From: Euonymus europaeus
Taxonomy: Eukaryota; Streptophyta; Magnoliopsida; Celastrales; Celastraceae
DNA length: 64,000 bases
Assembly: GCA_963580455.1 (NCBI GenBank)
Contig: OY756965.1
Location: 4,352,501 to 4,416,500, forward strand
Reading direction: 5' to 3'
The stretch's first letter is position 1; each line of letters begins with the position of its first letter. Below are positions 1 through 9,218 of this stretch, piece by piece. The notes beneath the pieces were generated by a model. The model was given only the letters and a program-made list of their open reading frames with translations, did no database searches and was not told the DNA's origin. A program made the position numbers and the translations under genes.

Positions 1-497
1 GATTGCACATTATCAGTGTCAACATTCACCATAAACCTATCAATTGGGCCTCTAATTCCTCTTGTGGACATGTTATTCGTACCCGAACTTCCAGTACACG
101 GCTGACTCAAACTGATGGAGCTATCAAGTTGTTGTTCTCGTTGCCTTTGACTTTGCTTTTTGACATCCCCAGTTTTAGCCATATACTTCTTAATTTCATC
201 TTGAGCTTCCATGCTAACTCTCTCACATGGGGCAGCATTTCCGTGAGTACCTACGCACATTTATAAACCTCAAGTGCATGAGAAATTAAGCAATCAATAG
301 GCAGCAGCAAAATGACATAGTTTCACACTTTCACATGTACAAAGCAATACAAAATTACCTGCCAAGTGTTCCTTCATCCTAAAAACACCACCTTTGATGA
401 TTTTTTCACAAAAATTGCAACGAATATACTTGTATGCTTTTCCATCAGCCACCTGAACCTCCACCCCATACTTCCAAGCAGGATCCTTACGACTCAT
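1..497 (-). CDS. hAT transposase N-terminus, BED zinc finger (partial)
   Basis: Two exons on the minus strand join in frame. Exon 1 runs from the ATG at 497 to 359 (donor GT at 358-357). Exon 2 starts at 250 after an AG and runs off the window. The Gly codon split across the intron completes a BED zinc finger: CNFC near residues 28-31 and a His pair, H-LAG-T-H, that spans the splice junction. The linker then reads NAAPCERVSMEAQDEIKKYM, typical of plant hAT transposases between the BED finger and the catalytic domain. hAT transposases bind element ends and cut and paste the element in the nucleus; the BED finger contributes DNA binding. No stop is seen in the visible part. The catalytic and dimerisation regions lie outside the window, so activity cannot be judged. 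A domesticated BED-hAT host gene is possible but less likely in this setting. Confidence 0.7.
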
Positions 498-534
498 CTA
501 CAATAACACAGTTCATATAGAAATAAGCTTAATT

Positions 535-650
535 GAATTATTGAAATAAGCTTACTGGCTTACAGGCAGCTTGCTTAAGTTATTGAAATAAGCTTAATTG
601 ATATAGAAACAAGCTTAATAAGTTAATTGAATTATTGAACTACTAGGCTG
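535..650. repeat. short local repeats, ATTGAAATAAGCTTA type
   Basis: The word attgaaataagctta occurs twice (about 540-554 and 578-593). Related aagcttaat words lie around them, in the leader of the left-edge hAT. This is a simple local duplication without coding content. Confidence 0.6.
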
Positions 651-741
651 GATGAATCGGCATACCTTATTTAGTTATTACCTTTCAAGTTTCAACAAGA
701 CAAGCACAGCTGTTGAGGGCGCGGGAGCTACTGGTCTGGCC

Positions 742-975
742 GTCTGGGGCACGGGAGCTGGCAGCTGCTGGGGAGGTCTCTGGCGAGGTCGCGAGCCACT
801 GTGGAGGTCTCTGGCGAGGTCGCGAGCCACTGTGGAGGTCACTGGCGAGGTCGCGATCTGCTGGGAGGTGTCTGGCGAGGTCGCGATCTCCTGGGATGTC
901 TCTGGCGAGGGTGGCGATCTGCTGGGATGTCTCTGGCGAGGGACGCGAGCTGCTGGGATGTCTCTGGCGATGGAC
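742..975. repeat. 30-31 bp GC-rich minisatellite, about seven units
   Basis: The core TGGCGAGG recurs at 781, 812, 843, 873, 903, 934 and 965, giving a period of 30 or 31 bp. Within units the words tcgcgagccactgtggaggt or tcgcgatctgctgggatgt vary. It lies in the 5' leader of the left-edge hAT element. Several overlapping plus-strand reading frames stay open across it, but that follows from repeat periodicity and composition; I do not treat them as genes. Confidence 0.85.
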
Positions 976-1059
976 TGCGCAAGAGAAAATTTAGGTTAAC
1001 GAAACATTTCGACTTATCGAGTTATCGTTAGTTTTTTTTTTGTTTTTTCACCTTTTTTC

Positions 1060-1236
1060 TCTCTCCGCCTCACCTACGCCTCATACCGCCTCGCGCGAGG
1101 CGCGCCTCAAGGCGGCCGAGTCGTTGACCGAGGCGCGTTTGACCAAACTCTGACATGAGGCAGTCTGTGCGACTCGACGAAGGGGCCGAGGCGGCTGAGG
1201 CGCGCCTTGAGGCGGCGCCTCAGTTCGAATTTTAAA
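1060..1236. repeat. GC-rich subterminal inverted repeats of hAT end
   Basis: A block of gaggcg/cgcctc words holds near-palindromes such as GCGCCTCAAGGCG (about 1100) and GCGCGCCTTGAGGCGG (about 1201). It is far more GC-rich than its surroundings and abuts interrupted Copia coding sequence. hAT transposases bind clusters of short motifs near element ends, so subterminal binding sites are a reasonable reading. That role is inferred. Confidence 0.55.
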
Positions 1237-1323
1237 GCAATGACTACAGTTTGCTTCTTGCTTCTCCATGAAACAAGATTACCTCCAATGAATGTGTAAT
1301 ATCCTATAGTAGACTGTCTAGTA
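1237..1323 (-). pseudogene. Copia 1 RNase H, downstream piece
   Basis: On the minus strand this reads TRQSTIGYYTFIGGNLVSWR then SKKQTVV, the conserved DRRSTSGYCxxxGxxLxSWxSKKQ stretch of Copia RNase H. It continues directly from the piece ending at 3579 once the hAT element and one copy of its 8-bp duplication are removed. The frame is lost after TVV at the junction with the left-edge hAT, where SSAEAEY would be expected. Confidence 0.8.
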
Positions 1324-3570
1324 CAAGGTAGTTAAATCGTAAAATCGGATCGGAATCGGAGAAGGGGTGTAAAATCGTAATCGTAAAATCGTAAGATTTT
1401 ACATATTAACTAAAATTAAGGGTGGTTCTGAAAATTCCAATAACAAGACATGATTGAATAATAATCATAAGGTTCATGAACACATAATACAATACTAAAT
1501 AGAGTACACAAAGTTACATACAAATAAAAATAGTTCAATACTTCAAAGTTCAATCTCATTATTGGAAAACCAAGATACATACTAAATTACTAATACCCTA
1601 GCTCAATTTTTCAAGATCAGCATCCATGTCCATATCCCCTTCATCATCACCATCCCCACCACCACTCTCATCATCACCAGAAACATCATCTCCAACACTT
1701 GCATCACAATTCATTTCCAAGTCATCACCACCAGCATCATCATTGTCGCCATCAAGTTCAGTGCCATCAAGTTCAGTACCATCAATAGTTTCAATTCCAA
1801 CATTTTCAACAACTCCGACAACATTGATTGGATTTTCTTGATGAAGAGTAAAATCTGTTATTTCATCCTCATTTCGAGGATGTTCCTCCTCCTCAGTTAT
1901 CCATTCATTATCAGAACCTAATTCTTCGAAACTTGGCAACTCAACGCTTCTAAACTTTTTATCCTTCAACTTAGAGTTGTACATCACAAACACCAAGTCG
2001 TTCATCTTCCCTTGATGAAGGCGGTTTCTTTTCTTCGTATGAACCTAAGATAAAATAAAATGTTAATTAATACATGTTAAAGCTTACATTAAAAAATTAA
2101 ATAACTTTTCTAAAACCCTTACAATTTCAAATACACTCCAATTACGCTCACACCCGGAAGAACTACAAGTCAAGCTTAGTATTCGAATTGCAAATCTTTG
2201 CGTGCACTTCTCCTCAAATCTTTCTTCAATAACTCATTCATGGTGGATTGTCTCTTCCCCTTGGACACAACCGATGGTCCAATTTGTGATTGACACTGAG
2301 TTTCACTAGCTGAACTCACGACTTCATGTTGTGACAACAACCACCTACTCTTTTTCTCGTTTGCTTCAGCACCTTGAGACAAAACATTCAACATTATTTT
2401 TTTCACATCATCAGGCACACTTAGACAAGGCCCAACATTATCGTTTGTACAAGCAAGGTGATGCTTCAAACGATATATACCTCCACTGCATATCTTAGCA
2501 CAAAATTTGCATTGTACTTTCTTCGAATCATTAGCAACATCAATACCATATTCCCATCCAATATCACTTCTACTACCCTGTGTATTTTTTCTTCCCTTAC
2601 TTGAAGCTATGGAAGGACCAGAACCAGACCCTGACATTCTGCAAAATGCAAAAAATATGTCTAATAGTTCGTTTTCATCATAGATCAATTAGCAACTACA
2701 GAAAGGATCACCACTGAAATGAGAATATAATAGGATCAATATTGGGTAAATTCATGCGTTCAAAAAGTGAAAGTGCTAGATACCATAAATGATATCAATA
2801 ATAGAATTGTAATAAAATAAAATAAACTAAAAGCTAAAACACACAAAAACACAATCTGTGAATTAAAAAAAAAACCAATGAAGATAGAACAAATCATTGA
2901 TTAAAAAATAAAAAAACCAAAATACATTTTAATAACCTATCTCCTTCATCATGACCACCAAAACCACTCCCATCATTTGAAGACACATACACGTTGAAAA
3001 ATCTAAGAACAATTGCATAAAAAAATGGAACCAAAAATAGAAGATTTGTTTCGAGATAAAGACAACTACTTACCAGTTAGTTACTAGGTTCAAAGACCGT
3101 GAATGACGAAGAGGAAGGGCTGTTTGAAATTGAAGGTCTGAGCGCGAAGGAGAGTCTCTACTGGTAGTCTGGTTCGCAAAGGGGAGTCGCTACTGGTTCA
3201 TAAAGGAGAGTCGACGCTACTGGCTGTCTGATTCGCAAACGCAAAGGAGAGATCACGACATCTAGGGCTTTTGCACATTAATTTAGTCAATTTATTTATT
3301 TATTTAATAGTTAAAAGAATAAGTATTGGGCTGGGTTATGGGCTTTAGTCACTGGGCTGAATATTTAGCACTTGACATGGGATTTAGGTGTGGACTGGAA
3401 ATCATAAAATCGTGTATAAAGTCGTGATTTTACCGATTTCAACGAGTTGAATCGCGATTCAGTGCGAGTTTACCATATTACCGATTCTGCTGCTATTCTA
3501 CCAGGTTTCCGTATGTAACATCGTAGAATCGTGCGATTTTACGTTTAAACTTGCGATTTTGATAACCTTG
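1324..3570 (-). mobile_element. hAT transposon, internally deleted, with perfect 8-bp TSD
   Basis: The element is bounded by GTCTAGTA at 1316-1323 and GTCTAGTA at 3571-3578, an exact 8-bp target duplication as expected for hAT. The ends are inverted: CAAGGTAGTTAAATCG at the left, and CAAGGTTATCAAAATCG when the right end is read on the other strand. It is 2247 bp long. Subterminal regions are rich in AATCG words. Inside are the two ends of a transposase gene without its middle. It sits in the RNase H region of Copia 1, so it is the younger of the two. Movement would need transposase from a full-length relative. Confidence 0.92.
1598..2637 (-). pseudogene. hAT transposase remnant: BED finger fused to dimerisation domain
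   Basis: From the ATG at 2637 the minus strand encodes a BED finger (WEYGIDV, CKFC, H-H-LAC) and runs to MNELLKKDLRRSARK near 2200. Immediately after, in a different frame, comes the hAT C-terminal dimerisation region: RFAIRILSLTCSSSGCERNW, then SVFEI. An intron follows (donor at 2122, acceptor before 2044), then VHTKKRNRLHQGKMNDLVF and a long acidic tail that stops at 1598. The whole catalytic DDE/RNase-H-fold region is missing and the join at about 2190-2205 shifts the frame. The remaining exon borders still match the family. A complete plant transposase of this type is several hundred residues longer, so this is a deletion derivative that cannot encode a working enzyme. Confidence 0.85.
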
Positions 3571-4554
3571 GTCTAGTATCATAACACCTAACCCAATCTG
3601 CCTCCGTATAAGCTTCAACCTTGAGGTTACCATTTTTTTTTGCAAACCAGAGACTTCCATATTCTATAGACAACTTCCATATGTGAAGTTCCGGGATCCT
3701 GCATTTACTGACTTACTATGCTCACAACATAAGTAACATCAGTTCTTGTGCGAGCTAAGTAAATTAATCTTCCAACAAGTCTTTGATATCTTTCCTCGTC
3801 AACTTTTATACCAATATCCAATCTCGGTTTGTGATTAGCTTCAATGGGCATGTCCACTGCTTTACACCCTAGCATCCCTTTTTGTTTTAAGAGATTAAGG
3901 ATATATTTCTTCTGGGATATGGAAATACCACTAGGTGACCGAGCAACTTCAATGCCAAGGAAGTATTTCAATCTCCCAAGATCTTTGACTTCAAACTCAT
4001 TAGCTAAATATTTCTTCAATCTGGATGCCTCATTAGGAATAATGTCATCAACATAAGCTATCAAAACAGTGAGTTTGGAATCATGTTGCTTAATGAACAA
4101 TATATGACCTCTATTGCTTTGATGATATTCTGCTGCCACCAGAGCAGTTCTGAATCTGTCAAACCATGCTCTAGGAGACTATTTGAGACCATAAAGAGCT
4201 TTCTTCAACTTGCATACCCGATCCTCAGTATTCTTGCATGCAAAGCCTGGAGGGACCTCCATGTGGACTTCTTCTTTAAGATCTCCATGGAGAAAAACAT
4301 TCTTCATATCCAATTGCTCCAACTTCCAATCTAGATTTGTTGCACATGAGAGAAGCACTTGTATTGAGTTCCTTTTTGCCACCGGTGCAAAGGTCTCTTG
4401 GTGGCCAATACCATGAGTTTGAGTAAATCTTTTTGCCACCAATCGTGTCTTAACTCTCTCAACTTATCTATCTTGATTATGTTTAACTGTAAAAAACCCA
4501 TTTGCATCCAACTGGTTTCTTCCCTAGTTTCGTTCTTCAAAGCCTGTATTTCCT

Positions 4555-4636
4555 CAGTCATAGCCACTTTCCATTTAGGGTCATCTATTGCTTCCAGTCA
4601 TAGCCACTTTCCACTTAGGGTCATCTATTGCTTCCT
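4555..4636. repeat. 40-bp tandem duplication in Copia 1 RT region
   Basis: The stretch beginning cagtcatagccactttcca recurs 40 bp downstream, with the words gtcatctattgcttcc repeated and one mismatch. 40 is not a multiple of three, so it shifts the pol frame. Confidence 0.85.
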
Positions 4637-5798
4637 TCCAATCCTGTGGACAGAAGAGAGTCAAGGAAGCTACAAAGCTTCTATAGGATGAGGACAACAC
4701 ATTATAAAAGACACAGTTAGTTAGAAATTGGATGTTGAGTATAAGATCTAGGTCCTTTCCTAAAAGCAATAGGCACATTAAGGTCATTAATAGGATCATT
4801 AACAAGCTGAGAAGAGTTAGGCGTAGAAGACACATTAGGAGACGTTGAATAGGAATTATCTGGAGAGGAGTTTTCCGAAACTATGTGAAGTGGAGTAGAG
4901 TTTTCGTACTCGCTTATTGGCATCTTTTTAGTCCACGAATCAACCTTATCACCAATCTTCCCCTGAAGTAGAAACGCCAAAATAGGTCCACGAGTCATAG
5001 CCACTAGAAAGTGAAGTAGAGTTAGCCTCCTTAGGTAAACTAAAGTAGGATTCAGTCACTAAATGTCACTTCCGTAGAGACAAAATATAAGGGGGATGAT
5101 ATTGATAACATCTATAACTCTTTTAAGTAGCAGAGTATCTAATAAAAACACAGCTTAGGGACTTGGGATCTAGTTTTTTGAGTGTTGGTCAATGATCATG
5201 AACAAAGCAGACACAACCAAAAACTTTCGGAATTGTGGGGTAAGAACAAGTACCTAGAAGCAATTCAAGTAGGGTTCGAAAATTTAATGTTTGTAGAGGC
5301 ATTCGATTAATGAGATAAGTGGCTGTTAAGACAGCATCTCCCCAATAGGACTTTGGAGTGTGCATGATAAACATAAGAGCCCGTTTTACTTCAAATAGGT
5401 GCCTATTCTTCCGTTTAGCAACTCCATTTTGAGTAGGAGTATTGACATAGCTAGTTTGATGAACAATGCCCTGTTCTTCAAGATACCCTTCAAATTCACC
5501 ATTAGTATACTCAGTCCTATTATCACTCCAAAGAATTTTAACCTCCACCTGAAATTGCGTATGAACCATTTGGTGAAAGTTCTTAAAAATAGCAAAAACC
5601 TGGCTTTTGGAATACATCAAATAGACCCAAGTGGTCCAACAATAGCAGTCAATAAAAGTCACAAACCATCGGTGTCCACGTAAAGATACAATGCGACTAG
5701 GACCCCATACATCAGAGTGAATAGTAGCAAAAGGTCTCATACTCTTATTATCACAAGGCAAATAAGATGTACGTTTGTGCTTGGCATACGCACAAGCA

Positions 5799-6036
5799 TC
5801 ACAAACTAAGTTCTCAAAAATACATTGTTCAAATAACTTAGGATAAAGTCTCCTTAAAACAACAAATGATGGATGTCCGAATAGTCTATGTAGCTGAATA
5901 ATCTGTGGTTGAGCAGATCACAAACTAAGTTATCAAAAATACATTGTTCAAATAACTTAGGATAAAGTCTCCTTAAAACAACAAATGATGGATGTCCGAA
6001 TAGTCTATGCAGCTGAATAATCTGTGGTTGAGCATA
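5799..6036. repeat. 119-bp tandem duplication in Copia 1
   Basis: The segment starting tcacaaactaag at 5799 is repeated starting at 5918, running through ctgtggttgagca, with only a few mismatches. It lies between protease and integrase on the minus strand, in the GAG-pre-integrase region. The period of 119 shifts the frame. Confidence 0.9.
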
Positions 6037-6803
6037 ATCACAATTGCAGAACCAAAAGTGAGATTCTGCGATAGAGCTTCAACTGGCATATCCAAGTAAT
6101 ACAGTCCTTCATGTTCCTTACCATATCCAATCGCTTTCCCCATCTAAAGACACAATGAGAGGGAAAGAAGTCAACAACACAGTTCAGAGCTTTAGTTAGA
6201 GAACTCACGGATATGAGATTATTTGGAAAACATAGAGCATGATGAATCGATTCTAGTTGAGAGAGCTAGTACATTTAATGGAACCCTTCCTAGCAATAGG
6301 GGAGAAAGAACCATCAGCAATTCTAACTTTATTTTTACCCGACAAAGGAGTATATGAAATGAAGAACAACCAATCATATGATTAGAAGCACCGGAATCAA
6401 TGATCCAAGGAGCAGAGGAAGATGAACTTAGAGCACAAGGAGATGAGACAGTACCTGACTGAGCAAAATTGGATGACACAATAGATTTACCGCAGTGGAA
6501 GTAGAATGATTCATTCTGAACATTTGTGACTCTAGTTTATGCAATTCTTATCTAGCTCCTTCTAGCTTATATGCTACCAAATTTCTCTTAAAACTTTCAG
6601 CAGTTTCAGATTGGTAGGATTGTGGTCTTAAACTACCACCTCGCCTTCTGGAGGGACGACCATGTAGTTTCCAACACTTCTCGTGGGTATGGAAAGGACA
6701 ACCCTAATAATCACAATGAATGGCCTCCTTCTCATTGGACGATTGTCCACCTCCTTTACTTGCGAAAGTTTGTACCCTTGGAGTCATAGCTAATGCTGAC
6801 TTC

Positions 6804-7382
6804 TCATGAACAAGAGTATGCAACATTGTCTGCCTTCGATTCTCCACTTGTTGCACAACATTGTATGCTTGTCGCAAAGTCGGAAAAATGATCCTTTCTC
6901 AAAATCTGAACACGAACATTCCACAAACTACTCATTTCACCAAAATATTGAGTAGTGGTCAATTCACCAAGTTGAAATGCATGTATCTTCTTTTTTATCT
7001 CAAAAATTTGTGCATCATTACCCACACGAGTATAGGTTTGAGCAAGTGCTTGCCAAACATCCTGAGCTATATTAAACGCTGGGTATGGTTTAGCAATCCA
7101 AGTTTCCATTGAGTTGTTCAACCAAGACATTATAAGGGAATTTTCAGCATCCCATTTGTCATATTCGGGATCCGAAGCATCTGGCTCATTTTTCGCGCTA
7201 GTGACATAATTTCCCAACTGTTTGGCTTTCAAGAACAACATACAGAATCGGGACCATGTCAAATAATTTTTACCACCTAATTTCTCTGGACGAAGCACCA
7301 GAGATGGGTTTTCATGTATGGTGGAAGTTTTGACTTCATCAAGTTGTTTTTGAACAACAATAGTGCCCTCAGGATTTGACAT
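6804..7382 (-). pseudogene. Copia 1 gag (UBN2-type), disrupted C-terminus
   Basis: The minus-strand frame opens with ATG at 7382 (MSNPEGTIVV). It continues through LVLRPEKLGGKNYLTWSRF, the signature of the plant Copia gag N-terminus, and FNIAQDVWQALAQTYTRVGN and IHAFQLGELTTTQYF of the UBN2/gag-polypeptide region. The frame shifts near 6880 and no intact zinc knuckle follows in frame. A degenerate downstream stretch (about 6640-6740) may be what is left of it. The capsid-like protein would package element RNA. This copy is about 190 codons before it breaks, shorter than usual. Confidence 0.8.
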
Positions 7383-7900
7383 TGAATAAAAAATACTTCC
7401 TCAAAAAATAAAAGCCAGAACACTAACTAGTGGTGATGATTCCAAATCGGCAGAGTTAAGGATGGTGATTCCAGACTGTCTCACTAGCCATCCTCTGTCC
7501 TCAATAACCAGCTTGAATAACCAAATTCCAGTTACCCAAAAATAAGGTGAGCTTGAATATCACAGGTTATCGAAAGTCTGGAATGAATGAAGGACTAGAT
7601 GAAGCTGAACAGAACCAACATGACAGAATTTCACCACTACCAAACCAAAGCAGCAGAGCAGAACGAAGCTCGCGACTCACAAAATAGAACCTAATGATGC
7701 TCATAGTGGAAGCTTGCGAGTCACAAAGAACAGACGAAGCTCGTACAAATCGGAGAAAAAGCTCGCGCGACTCACTCGCAGACGAAGCTCTGGCTTAGCA
7801 AACCCGAGACGTGAGATGTTGTAGCTCTGCTTCTCTCATTCTCTCAAGTTCCGAAATCAGAATCAAGATCTACATGCACAAACCAATCCCTCTGATACCT

Positions 7901-8081
7901 TGTTTATTTGGAGAATGGTTTGATCACAGAGAAGAGTATGAAAGGAAAAAAGAAGATAAGTATTGTGTGGCTCGTACGCAATTAGGGTTGCCAACATTTT
8001 CATATATAGGATAAAAGGAGAAATACAATATACACTAATACCCCTGTACTGTACAGTAAAGAGGTAGGTAATATTACAACA
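7901..8081 (-). repeat. Copia 1 5' LTR (probable)
   Basis: Read on the minus strand, this 181-bp segment begins TGTTGTAATATTACC and ends AATAAACA. It is followed at once by AGGTATCAGAGGG, which resembles the initiator-tRNA-Met primer site of Copia elements (TGGTATCAGAGC). A TATA-like TATATATG lies in it. The partner LTR is outside the window, so the limits rest on termini and primer site only. Confidence 0.55.
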
Positions 8082-9218
8082 ATTAAATAAGAGCTAATTC
8101 TAGGTGCATAAATTTATTCAATTTGCTGGCATGGAAAATGACCTTTTGTGGCGTAGTAACTTTGCAATATGTATTAGGTGGGTTGGGGGTAATCATGCAG
8201 GATATAATCTCTATGAGTGTTTAGATTATCAATCATTTTCATTATGAAGCGCATCATTCCTATTCAAGAAAGCTATGAACTTCGAAACAAATTTTCCACT
8301 AAGTTATAGCTACTTAGAGTGTTATCTCGTTTCCTCTACCTCAATAAAAAGTAAGATAGTATCACTGCTTTGATAATCTTTGTTGAGTGTGCTTATCTAG
8401 GAGTGATATGAAAACATTGTTCACCTGTTCTAATGTTTATTCATAATTTGAATTTTGTTGAACAAGCTATAGCTCTAATGATTCCTATACTCAATGGTGT
8501 ATTAATTTTTGAAAGTAAAGTTTTTCATTCTCTGATGACTCAAACGTGGTATGGCCAGTCACCGAGCTGATATCGGAAAGAGAAAAAATCGTAGAATGTG
8601 CGAATATTTGTTTAGATTTGTTAACTAAAAAAGAAAGGTGGTCTTGTAGGACCAGAAGTCATATATGGATGTGTCCTGAGGTTTAGGATGCAAGAATCTC
8701 CTGGATCATAATTTTACATTTTTTGAGCAGCAGTAGGGAATCTTCTTTTAGTTGTAGATGCCTTATTTCGTTGTATTCAGAGTAAATTACTTCGTCGGTA
8801 CTTGAGTTATGTTACTTCTACGGGATTTATCATTGGACGTTTGGACTTTGGAACTTTATTTCCTTGTGTATTTTACTTGTACAAGGATATCACTAGGGCG
8901 GATCAATTTATAAATTCTTTCATGATAATTAACATGTTGTTGTCCCATGGCTGTCTTTGAGTGTATGCTTTGGTGAATTTTGATGATGATGCGGTAGGTG
9001 TAGGTTTTTGCCCTACAGACAAATATTTACATTATCGTGTATTCTATTTGTATGATAGTTAATGTTATAGTTCTCTGTATTCAGATATTTGACCTGTTGA
9101 ACTCATCCTACATTCTTCAATTTGTAGGTTCATTTAAATTGCTAGTTAATTAAGGCCAGTTATATTTTTGCCAGTCTTCCCAGCAATTAAGTCTGATATT
9201 TTCATAGTGGTTCTGCAG
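8082..9218. other. non-coding stretch upstream of first visible synthetase exon
   Basis: I searched this AT-rich stretch for the expected preceding threonyl-tRNA synthetase exons (motif 1 and the catalytic zinc-site region) and saw none. It is probably intron sequence, since the first visible exon begins in the middle of a codon after an AG acceptor. No repeat or other gene is evident. Confidence 0.6.

Larger units (their letters stand above)
1..1236 (-). mobile_element. hAT DNA transposon, 5' part, running off left edge
   Basis: The first exons of a hAT transposase (1-497, minus strand) are followed on their upstream side by a non-coding leader. The leader carries a 30-31 bp minisatellite and a very GC-rich block of gaggcg/cgcctc words. 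It ends near 1236, where Copia RNase H coding sequence resumes at once. The minus-strand start of the element, around TTTAAAATTCG, resembles a possible hAT end at 10873 that is also followed by gaggcg words. I infer that this hAT inserted into the Copia element whose RNase H region is seen at 1237-1323, and that its 3' half lies left of the window. The exact terminus and the 8-bp duplication cannot be fixed from one end. Confidence 0.6.
3579..6500 (-). pseudogene. Copia 1 pol: protease, integrase, RT, RNase H (broken)
   Basis: Protease shows WIIDSGASNHMIG (about 6400). Integrase (5761-5189) shows HSDVWGP and WSDNRTEY, but the third acidic position reads VAKRKNRH instead of VxERKNRH, so the catalytic Glu is lost. 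RT appears as TFAPVAK, LDMKNVFLHGDL and KKALYGLK (4442-4179), then the catalytic AYVDDII and YFLGIEV (4139-3705). RNase H starts around 3660 with LKVEAYTEADW and is cut at 3579 by the hAT insertion. Several frameshifts and stops separate these blocks. Two tandem duplications (40 and 119 bp) add to the damage. Confidence 0.85.
1237..8081 (-). mobile_element. Ty1/Copia retrotransposon 1, degenerate, split by hAT insertions
   Basis: Reading on the minus strand the order is 5' LTR (8081-7901), primer-site-like GGTATCAGAG, gag (7382-6804), protease, integrase, reverse transcriptase and RNase H. This is the Ty1/Copia order, with integrase before RT. The RNase H frame is cut at 3579 by a hAT element, resumes at 1323, and is cut again near 1237 by the left-edge hAT, so its 3' LTR is not in the window. 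Many stops and frameshifts are present. The catalytic Glu of integrase reads Lys (NGVAKRKNRH where NGVxERKNRH is usual). The copy is old and inactive. Confidence 0.85.

Noticed and set aside
652..1031. Three overlapping plus-strand frames of 76-115 codons rich in Gly, Arg and Trp
   Set aside because: They run across the 30-31 bp GC-rich minisatellite and repeat its unit in each frame.
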